Origin: CAZLMW01 sp964560875
Lineage (GTDB): Bacteria > Myxococcota_A > UBA9042
Assembly (NCBI GenBank): GCA_964560875.1
Contig: CAZLMW010000027.1
Coordinates: 1 to 64,000 of the forward strand
Length of the DNA: 64,000 bases
Direction of reading: 5' to 3'
In this document: positions 43,178-50,688 of the stretch, piece by piece
Numbering within the stretch: position 1 is the stretch's first letter
How the letters are laid out: each line of letters opens with the position of its first letter
The notes under the pieces: model-generated
Database searches by the model: none
What the model was told of the DNA's origin: nothing
The model's input: only the letters and a program-made list of their open reading frames with translations
Made by a program: the position numbers and the translations under genes

Positions 43178-45166
43178 AAATTCAAGCCGGGAGCGGGCTT
43201 CTACGCCGATTTCTGGACCGATCGCGGCAAACACGGCGACGGGTTGAATCCGAACAACACCAACTACAAGAGCGTCGACTTCTACCTCAAGCGCAGCCAG
43301 TTCGTGGAGTACTTCTACCGGCCGTGGAAACAGCCCACCAAACCCGATTGGTTCGACGGCTTCGTCACGGCGATCAAGAAGGTCGTCACCTTGATGAAGA
43401 ACAACCCGAAGGCCAGCGCGTCCAAGGCCTACTGGGAGCTGTTCGAGAACATCCTCGACGGCAAAGGGCTCGACAGCGGTGACACGTTCAACAAGGCGAT
43501 CGATTTCTACCGGGTTGGCATGTACGGCAAGCTGCTCGGGTCATCGCTGATGGACTCGAGTTTCATGCTCCCGGTCCCCAACGTACCCAAGCTGTCGACC
43601 AAGACCTCCGCGTCCGCGACCTACAGCGTCTTCACGATCGATGTCGAGACGATCCCTGACGCCAACGGTTTGCAGTTCGGCCTGGCGCTGACGCTGCCGC
43701 AGGGTCAAAAGAGCAAATCCAAGCAGAAGGGGCAGGCCGTGTTCAGCCTCGACCTCACGCTCGTCGAGGCGAAGGGCAAGATCGCGTTTCAGCGGGACCA
43801 GTCGACCGAAGACGCGTTCAAGCCGCCGGTCTCGCTGCCGTCGGAATGCTTCTGGAAGTTGAGCGACGGGGGCTGCTACTCGAAGTCGAACACAGTGATG
43901 GACTACTACGCCGCCAAGAAATGGTGCGAAGGCAAGAAGGGCGTCCTGTACGCGCCGTTCAAGTTCCGCGGCACGACGTTCAAGTCGCTCGACGGCGGCA
44001 CCTACAACTACAAAGACCAGTACAACGTGAACCTGCGGTACGTCCGCGACCTGATCAAGAAGCACCCGACCGTCGGTGCGATGGCCAACTCGAAGAGCAA
44101 GGTCTTCGCGATCGCCGAGAAGTCGTCCGACCCCTTGGGGCTCGTCGCTCACCTCTACGCCGCCATCGCGATGGACAAGGTCCGCTACCACGGCAACAAG
44201 ACCCCGGAAGTGCACGCGCTGGAGAGCGCGGCCAAGCAGGCGCGAGACGACATCTCGGACCGGTTGACCAACAAGACGGGGATACCTTGGCGCGAGTACT
44301 GGACCGATCACAAGTCGTCGATAACCGGCCAGGGCAAGAATTCGATGCACAAGATGGTGCACGAGTGGATCGATGCTGGCGTCTGGTACGAGCTCGCGCG
44401 GCCGTCCTGGATGGGAGCCTACTCGTGGGTCCCCGATGGTTTCCGGATGGTCGTCCGCGGTTTCGACAATTCCATCGCCAGCCCCAGCCACGCCTACCAG
44501 GTCGGCGATCACTGGAAGTCCTACCGCTGGAAGGATGACGTCAGCAAAGAGGGCCCCCAGGATGGCGATTGGTGGAAGATGCGCGCGTGGTGGTACGTCT
44601 ACCCCAAGAAAGGCGACGGCTGGCAGATGAGCCACGCTGCCATCCCCAACTCCGCGTTCGAATCTCGCTTCTTGATGGAGCCACTCGGTCGTGACTGGGC
44701 CTGGGCCGGCGCCCTCTGCTACCACACCGGCAAGGCCCTCAAAGGCAAGCCCGCGGAGGATTTCACCTTCACGCTGACGCCCGGCATCGAGCAGTCGTCG
44801 AAGCTGAGCGCGTCGGTCGGCGGCGGACCCATCTCGATCACTGGCGAGGTCGGGATCACCTGGACCGACCAGACCTGGCCGATCGCCTTCTACGCGCGGC
44901 GCACCAAGGACAACCTGTACGCGGAGATCAAGAACACGGTGAAGCTCGTGGTGGAGTTTGTCGTGTTGAAGGGAACCTTCTATCTCAGTGGCGGCGGGCT
45001 GTCGCAGCACTCACCCGAGTGGAAGATCTACCCGGTGGCGTGGCTGGTGAGCGCGCTCAGCGGCGTGGACTACAGCAGTACCGACGAGGTTTACCAGTTC
45101 ACCATCTCGACGGTGAAATCGGTGTTCAGCTGCTGGTCGCACAACAACCAGTGCACCAAACAGTAA
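43178..45166 (+). pseudogene. Large secreted-type protein, 5' end missing at the same junction
   Basis: About 662 codons are readable, starting KFKPGAGFYADFW. The chain is rich in Trp, Tyr, Lys and Asp with many beta-strand-like segments and four clear Cys (CFWKLSDGGC region, CSWSHNNQC-like end). Codon use continues unbroken to the stop at 45166. To the left the frame runs only through the antisense of the Cys-rich array. No ATG with ribosome-binding site or signal peptide appears near 43.2 kb; the first ATG is at 43393 in mid-domain. No family was recognised. It is convergent with the metzincin-like gene 28 nt downstream. Confidence 0.7.
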
Positions 45167-45194
45167 CCGCACGCGTTCGCATGGGCGCCCGGCT

Positions 45195-46544
45195 TCATGG
45201 CGCGTAGACGGCAAAGTGGCGTCGTAGGGCGACCCGCTGCTTGGACGTGAATCCTTTGGCCTTGGACGGGCCGGCGGTGATGTTCATGACGTCTGCGTAG
45301 CCCTTCGAAGCGCGATGGCTTCCGAGCGTATCGTCGGTGTGGTGCAGGCCGAGGTGATGGCCGAGCTCGTGCGCCAACATCGCGCCGAGTTTTTCGCCCA
45401 CCAGGGGGCTTGCCGCTCCCGAACAGTGCTCCCGCGCGATGAACACGCCGGACGCCGATGGACCAAAAGGCGCCCCGCCGGGGATGCGTGCTGTCTGTCC
45501 GGCAAACGATATCGGCTTGGCTGTCAGCGGGTCGTTGCGCAACAAACACCGCACCAGGATCGCCGGCACGAAACGCGCGGCGCGGTCGGCCTCGCCATCG
45601 GTGAGCGCGGACATCGCGTCGTTGTAGACCGCATCGAGCTGGGTTCGTTGGCCGGGTCCGTAGTTGACCGACTTGGGCGCCTTGAACGACGCGATCCGTC
45701 CGACGACCAGATCGATTTTCGCGGTCGAGAAGAGCGCACGAGCCCGCGTCATGGCAGCTTGCCAGCTCGAATCGGCGCCAAGCTGAGCGGGGTGACCGCT
45801 TGTGTCGGCGACGGCGACGCGGATCACCAACCGCAGCTTGGCATCGTTGTTCAACGCGGGCTCGCGTGCCGCCTCGACAACGACGGACTTGGGCAACGAC
45901 GCGTACCGCCCTCGGCGATTGGCACCCGCCACGCGCTTGGTCGGCAGGTCGAATCGACAATCGCGCAACACGACCTGGAACCGCACTTTGCCGTTTGGCA
46001 GCTCGCTCACGCCGTCATTGGGCAGCACGAAGACACCGTAGCCGTGCTGCGGCAGCGCGCGCTGGGAACCAAACGGATGGGAGCTGGCCCCGATGCCGTC
46101 CGCCAGCTTGTCCAGCCAAGCTGTGCCATCGGGGAGCACCACGCTGTCGATGCCAAAGCACCAGGGAGCGCCAGGAGCAGCCACGGCGGGGCGCACGCGA
46201 ACAGCGAGATAGCGATCCGACGACGTGGTCGTGACCGAAACCGGCAGGCTTCGCCCGTTTTTGTCCAGCGGCACATCGCCGAGCTTCACCCACTTGGGCC
46301 CGGGACGAGGGCTCCATTTCACGGCAGCGTCGGTGGTCAGTGCCCCATCGTGCGACGCATCGGACGGCGCAGCCAAACCATCATGGTTGACCGGCACATC
46401 CGCGGCGGTGGCCGCATCGATTGCATCCGCGCCGGCTGACGGGTCCCCTTCCGATTCCGCCACGGCGGGCTGGCACCCGATGGACAGCATGGCGATAGCC
46501 ACGGGTGGGCCCAGGATGGACATCAAAGACGGCCGGCAGCTCAT
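45195..46544 (-). CDS. Metzincin-like zinc metalloprotease lipoprotein
   Basis: 449 aa from ATG 46544 (MSCRPSLMSILG); it gives a lipoprotein signal with lipobox SIGC at about 25. An in-frame start at 46655 would add 37 polar residues. After a linker with DA.H-type acidic repeats, the chain has a long beta-rich part. Near the C-terminus is the extended zinc site HELGHHLGLHHTDD (about 399-412), the metzincin HExxHxxGxxH pattern, followed by a Met-turn candidate GYADVMNI about 14 residues later. It should cleave proteins or peptides at the cell surface. Substrates are unknown. Confidence 0.82.
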   Translation of the reverse strand: MSCRPSLMSILGPPVAIAMLSIGCQPAVAESEGDPSAGADAIDAATAADVPVNHDGLAAPSDASHDGALTTDAAVKWSPRPGPKWVKLGDVPLDKNGRSLPVSVTTTSSDRYLAVRVRPAVAAPGAPWCFGIDSVVLPDGTAWLDKLADGIGASSHPFGSQRALPQHGYGVFVLPNDGVSELPNGKVRFQVVLRDCRFDLPTKRVAGANRRGRYASLPKSVVVEAAREPALNNDAKLRLVIRVAVADTSGHPAQLGADSSWQAAMTRARALFSTAKIDLVVGRIASFKAPKSVNYGPGQRTQLDAVYNDAMSALTDGEADRAARFVPAILVRCLLRNDPLTAKPISFAGQTARIPGGAPFGPSASGVFIAREHCSGAASPLVGEKLGAMLAHELGHHLGLHHTDDTLGSHRASKGYADVMNITAGPSKAKGFTSKQRVALRRHFAVYAP

Positions 46545-46735
46545 GCCCCTGCTTTGAGCGCACGCAAATGCAGGCGTTCGGCGACCCTGGACGAATCGGA
46601 ATTCCTTCACCCCAACCGGACACGTGTTCTCCGCGAAACGAGTATTCCAAATCATCTGCCTGCACCGATCAAATCAAATCACAACCAGCAGACCGCGAGG
46701 AAGGCCTTTCGCTGCAGTTTGCCGGGTGGTCCGTT

Positions 46736-47911
46736 TCAGGAGTCTTGATGAATCGCCGGCGGCTCGTCCCGCCGCGGCCCGGCGTGCAGGAATCTCGCGA
46801 GCGCCCGCAACCGAGCCAGGTGCTTGCCCATGCGTCCCGGAACGGCACTCGTGTCCGTCGATAGCTCATGTCGCTGTATCGCGCTTGCCAGAGTTCCCGC
46901 CGCTCCGCCGTGCCAGTTGCAGTAGGCCGCCTTGAGCTGCAGCAACTCGCGATCCGCCACAACCGACGCTGGAAGCAGCTGAAATGTGCTCATGTTCCAC
47001 GCGACAAGGACGTCAAGCGGGCGCAAGAATGCCTCGAAGCCACCCACGAGCTCGTCCAGCGATAGAAACCGGCCGATATCCGTGCGCTTCAACTCGGAAC
47101 GACGCAGCGCGTTGTTGGAAGGTTCGCCTCGCGTGGGGCGCACAAAACCGTTCCAGCTCGCGCCATCTGACACCCGCGCCACGGCCCCGTGATTGATTTC
47201 GTTGCTGCAACGGTCGGCGCGCAGGCCGATCTCTGCATTCTCGGCGTGAACCAACACCAGGTTCTCGATGGGATGGCTCACAAGCGGCTCGAGCGCGCGA
47301 CATGACCGGGTGCGGGTTGCGGGCCTGCGTGGTTTTCGCGCCGATGTCGACGCGCGCTGCACCTGGTCGGAGTTCATGCGTTCGAAGACCGTGAGCAGCT
47401 CGGCGAGGCCAGCGGTCTCCGGTTCCAGGCACACAAGCGCCTCTACTGCGGCTTCGAGAGTCGAGATGCACCACTCATGTGGCTCGCGACGAACGAGGTA
47501 GCGGCTAGGGCGCGCCGGCGAGATCGTGAAACGGGGCAGCGTCTGCAGCCAGGCGTTGTCGTTGTACAAGCGGCGCGCGTGTGCCCACGTGCCGTCGAGG
47601 AGGATGAGGCTCGCGGGTCGCTCTCCAGGGGCCAGTTCGGAGAGGTCTCGTGCGTCGGGGTGGGGATACAGCAGGCCTGCGCCCGGCGGGACTTCCGTGG
47701 CGTGATGAAGGTCTTTGCCAGCGCCGCCAAACGCCACCTCGACGCGGCTACGTTTGAGCGCCGTAGTGAGCATCCGAGCCGACCCGAACGGATGAAACCG
47801 CTCGCGTGGATGCTGCAACACCAGGATCTCGGTGCGGTTGTCGACGCCTTGAATCTGCGCGCAAAGGCACAGCGAATCGGGTCGAAAACACGCCGGACAG
47901 GTGGAACGCAT
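46736..47911 (-). CDS. DTW-domain protein with C-terminal nuclease-like extension
   Basis: 391 aa from ATG 47911 (MRSTCPACFRPDSLC). The N-terminal 190 residues form a DTW domain: the zinc-ribbon-like CPACFRPDSLCLCA, an HPRER block, LILLDGTWAHARRLY (the DTW motif) and RREPHEWCISTLEAA. DTW proteins (TapT) transfer an aminocarboxypropyl group from SAM to uridine in tRNA. The C-terminal 190 residues are extra. They read VLVHAENAEIG then later LDVLVAWNMSTFQLL and YCNWHGGAAGTLASAI, a spacing that recalls DnaQ/RNase T-like folds with eroded acidic residues. This second assignment is tentative. It lies 52 nt downstream of the methyltransferase. Confidence 0.78.
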   Translation of the reverse strand: MRSTCPACFRPDSLCLCAQIQGVDNRTEILVLQHPRERFHPFGSARMLTTALKRSRVEVAFGGAGKDLHHATEVPPGAGLLYPHPDARDLSELAPGERPASLILLDGTWAHARRLYNDNAWLQTLPRFTISPARPSRYLVRREPHEWCISTLEAAVEALVCLEPETAGLAELLTVFERMNSDQVQRASTSARKPRRPATRTRSCRALEPLVSHPIENLVLVHAENAEIGLRADRCSNEINHGAVARVSDGASWNGFVRPTRGEPSNNALRRSELKRTDIGRFLSLDELVGGFEAFLRPLDVLVAWNMSTFQLLPASVVADRELLQLKAAYCNWHGGAAGTLASAIQRHELSTDTSAVPGRMGKHLARLRALARFLHAGPRRDEPPAIHQDS

Positions 47912-47963
47912 AAACCTCAGAGAACCGCGGGTAGCGCAATCGCGGCCCGTATCGCGCCCCACC

Positions 47964-48611
47964 CTACGAAAACCTCTCGGCCTTGCGCGCCACGATAAAC
48001 GCCGTTGTCTGCTTGGCGCCGACATCGTGTGGCGTGATGTCCACGAACCCGGCCGCCTGCATCTCGTCCATCAATGTCGCCTCGCTGATCGACGCCACGA
48101 CACGGGGCGCTTTGCCGAACAAACGCATCAACCCGATCATCACGCTGAACGGCACCCACGATTCGCCGAGGCACACCGTCGACGAAACCAACGCTCCGCC
48201 GGGTTTCAGCAAGCGGTGCATGTGCGCAAGCGCGGCGTCGCGGTCATCGAGCAGGTGCAGGATGCTGTAGGCGCAGACGACGTCGAGGCCTTCGGGTTCA
48301 AAGGCCGTAAACCCTTCGTCGAAAGGACCGACGTGAAACGTCACGTTGTCGGCGGCCTGGGCGGCTGTCTTTGTCCGCGCGATGCGGATCATCTCCGGGC
48401 TGACGTCGAGGCCGTGCACCTCCCTACCTGCATCGGCCAGTCGCAGCGCGAGCGAGCCCGTGCCGCAGCCGATATCCAGCACGACCGAATCCGGCGTCAT
48501 CAACGAGCGGGTGATGGCGATCTTCTTGTCGAACGCGTCGGGCAGCTCGACCGGCTGGGCGGCGTATTTTTCGGCGAGATTGTCCCAGAAGCCACCGACG
48601 CGTCCCGACAC
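47964..48611 (-). CDS. Class I SAM-dependent methyltransferase
   Basis: 215 aa from GTG 48611. The fold is clear: FWDNLAEKYAAQPVELPD, motif I VLDIGCGTGSLALRLADAG, GLDVSPEMIRIAR, DVVCAYSILHLLDD, LLKPGGALVSST, and a C-terminal AGFVDI....VGAKQTTAFI strand pair. The substrate cannot be inferred. The GTG lies in a pyrimidine-rich context with no ribosome-binding site. Directly upstream an oppositely oriented gene fragment begins, so the natural 5' end of this gene may be lost. DTW is next downstream. Confidence 0.8.
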   Translation of the reverse strand: MSGRVGGFWDNLAEKYAAQPVELPDAFDKKIAITRSLMTPDSVVLDIGCGTGSLALRLADAGREVHGLDVSPEMIRIARTKTAAQAADNVTFHVGPFDEGFTAFEPEGLDVVCAYSILHLLDDRDAALAHMHRLLKPGGALVSSTVCLGESWVPFSVMIGLMRLFGKAPRVVASISEATLMDEMQAAGFVDITPHDVGAKQTTAFIVARKAERFS

Positions 48612-48612
48612 G

Positions 48613-49077
48613 GAGAAGAAGCGCCAACAAGCGCCTGCCAAACCCGACCGACCGCCCGAGAAGCCGCCCGTTGTCCAACCCGCCAAACCAGCGCCGCTGT
48701 CCAAGGCGGCCGCCGAGCGTTTGGCTGCGATCGAGGGAGCGTCGGGCGCCGGGCTGTGCAAGCTCAAGTACTCGGTGGACCTGAAACGAGACCGCGCGCT
48801 CCTGGGGCATGTGCTCGACCTCGCGTGGGAGCGCCGGCGAAGCGAACACGAGCGAACCTGCACCTTTGAGCTCCTTGTGGCGATGAAGGCCAATGAGCGC
48901 CTGGCGGAGGTGGCGGCCGAGGCGCGTACTCAAAGCAGATGGCAGGCGATCGTCGGTTGGGGGGCGCGCAACCTGCGTGCGCGTCACTATGGGGTCTACA
49001 AGCTCGCGCTGGAGCGAGGCGAGGTTGCGGTTCGCGTCGCCGCCATCGTCGCCTGGTGCTGCCAAGGTGTTGCGTGA
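48613..49077 (+). pseudogene. Coding fragment without start, unknown product
   Basis: About 154 codons in a frame with good codon use (K/P-rich start EKKRQQAPAKPDRPPEKPP, then a helical, basic stretch ending AAIVAWCCQGVA). Upstream the frame is only the antisense of the methyltransferase, and no start codon is present at the boundary. Downstream it ends within a few codons of the start of the next fragment on the other strand. Both ends appear to be breakpoints. The product is not recognised. Confidence 0.5.
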
Positions 49078-49357
49078 AGCTGTCGTGCACCCAGTACTCG
49101 CCAAGGCCATCGGGCATCGGGCGGCCGGCTTCTGAATAGGCGGCGGCGGCGCGGTCCTTGTCCTCTTTGAAGCCGAGCGCGTTGAGCTCGGACTTGGCAT
49201 AGCTGACATCCTGGTGCCAATGGCCACCGAGGCCTTCGTCGTAGCCCAGGAAGAGGCCGAATTCGACGAGTTTGTCGGCGTAGAGCTTGTCGTAGTTGAG
49301 CTTGGTCTTGGCGAGCACCTGCGTGTGCATCGGCGCGTTGAGGTCGAGGTACGCCAA
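49058..49357 (-). pseudogene. Truncated coding fragment, unknown product
   Basis: The first 97 or so codons (Ala-Tyr-Leu-Asp-Leu-Asn start after a TTG at 49357, an ATG ten codons later) encode a Tyr/Asp/Lys-rich sequence with KLYADKLVEFGLFLGYDEG and HWHQDVSYAKSEL. After about QHLG (near 49065) the frame turns into the antisense of the plus-strand fragment, so the 3' part is missing. No family was recognised. Confidence 0.5.
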
Positions 49358-49622
49358 CGTGCGTGCGTGAACCGTTCCGGCCTGTTCGCCCGAGCCTGGT
49401 TGTTGCGCGCCTGGTTTCCCGGCGTGGTGTCGGGTCGTCGATTGTGCGAAGGCATCCGCCGCTCCCCTTCTTGGATAGGTCGTCCGTGTGGGATCGGTGA
49501 TACTCGGGGCGCCCCGCGACCGGCAATATCACGTTTGTGACCGCCTACTTGGCTGGTGCGCGCTGGCCCCGTTTGGCACGAAGTCAGTGTGCCCTGGCGA
49601 ATGACGTCACTTCGCCTTGAAG

Positions 49623-49733
49623 TCATTGGGCTTTGGCGAAATAGAAGCCCATCAAGCACATCTCGTCGGCCGTTCCGAAGCCCGCGTACACCGGCTTGGT
49701 CGCGCTCATCGAGGACGTTGGACCGACGTCACG
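49623..49733 (-). pseudogene. C-terminal remnant of a copper type II ascorbate-dependent monooxygenase-like gene
   Basis: About 35 codons end at TGA (49625-49623). They encode AGFGTADEMCLMGFYF, which matches the last copper-site strand of Cu2 monooxygenases (DBH/PHM class), where the Met of the GT..DEMC block is a copper ligand. An in-frame TGA about 11 codons above the internal ATG (49709) blocks extension, so only the extreme C-terminus remains. Nothing else of the gene is visible in the 446 nt between 49357 and 49804. Confidence 0.45.
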
Positions 49734-49803
49734 GCTGCGTCACGGTGGACGCAAGCCCGTCTATGCAAGGCGGCGCATGCGTGGGTTCAACCGGTGGGCC
49801 GTC

Positions 49804-50652
49804 TCAGACCGTCAACATGCGGCCTGTCATGGCCACGACGGCGGCGGCGATCATCACAATCGACGCCCAGAGCAGCGCACGGTCGGTCCATCTCGTCGTC
49901 AGCCGGCTCCCGGCGCGGATCCCGAGCAGCGAGCCGACGAACATCCACGAGGCTGCGGAGAGATCGACCTCGGAAGCCGGTCCAGCGAAGTGGTAGACCA
50001 TGCTCGTGACGACCGACAGCACGAGCGACACGACGATGGCGGTGCCGATGACGCGCCGCATCCGCATCGCGAACCCGAACACCAGCATCGGCATGATGAT
50101 GACACCGCCGCCGACCGACGTGGCTGCGATCAGCGCGCCAACAATCACACCAAAGCCCGCCGCGAGGGGCGAAAAGCGGCCAAAGGATGCGATGGGGGCC
50201 GGATTGTCGGGGTCTTCGGGTCGAGACTGCGCTGAGTTGGCGTCCTTTCCCGGTTCCTGGGCGTTTTTCGGCGGATAGAGCGCGCGCACGGCCATCAGGA
50301 CGGCTGCTAGCGCGATGGCGCCGGTAATGACCCACCCCAGGATGTATTGGAAGCCGGGAATCTGCGCTTGCGACTTCACATAAAGCGCGACGGTGACCAC
50401 GGTCGGGACGGCGCCGGCCAGCATCGAGCCAGCGATGTAGTGGTCGACGTTGCCGAGCCGCTGGTGTTCCCACGTGGCGAAGATCTTGGACAAAGCTGAG
50501 AACGCCGTCGCCGTGCCCACCGCGAGCGTCGCCTTGAAGCCCAGGACGACGGCGAGGGCCGGCAAGACCAGGACACCGCCGCCGACACCGGTCAGCCCGA
50601 TGCAAAAACCGATCGCCGCGCCGAGACCGATCGGGATGGCGATTTGCAGCAT
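49804..50652 (-). CDS. TauE/SafE (TSUP) family membrane permease
   Basis: 282 aa from ATG 50652 (MLQIAIPIGLGAAIGF); a GTG at 50694 would add 14 residues and overlap the divergent gene by 6 nt. Seven to eight hydrophobic segments in two repeats, each with the family motif G..TGVGGG (GLTGVGGGVLVLPALAVVLGF near the N-terminus; AATSVGGGVIIMPMLVFGF in the second half). A hydrophilic loop with APIASFGRFS links them. TSUP proteins export sulfite, organosulfonates or related anions. The substrate is unknown. Confidence 0.88.
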   Translation of the reverse strand: MLQIAIPIGLGAAIGFCIGLTGVGGGVLVLPALAVVLGFKATLAVGTATAFSALSKIFATWEHQRLGNVDHYIAGSMLAGAVPTVVTVALYVKSQAQIPGFQYILGWVITGAIALAAVLMAVRALYPPKNAQEPGKDANSAQSRPEDPDNPAPIASFGRFSPLAAGFGVIVGALIAATSVGGGVIIMPMLVFGFAMRMRRVIGTAIVVSLVLSVVTSMVYHFAGPASEVDLSAASWMFVGSLLGIRAGSRLTTRWTDRALLWASIVMIAAAVVAMTGRMLTV

Positions 50653-50688
50653 GAAGTCCACGGGCCGCGTGTATGCTAGAAAGTCGCC

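Noticed and set aside
48424..49659. 411-codon minus-strand open frame across the fragment region
   Set aside because: The frame is out of phase with both minus-strand coding segments and is Ser/Thr/Arg-rich, a shadow frame.
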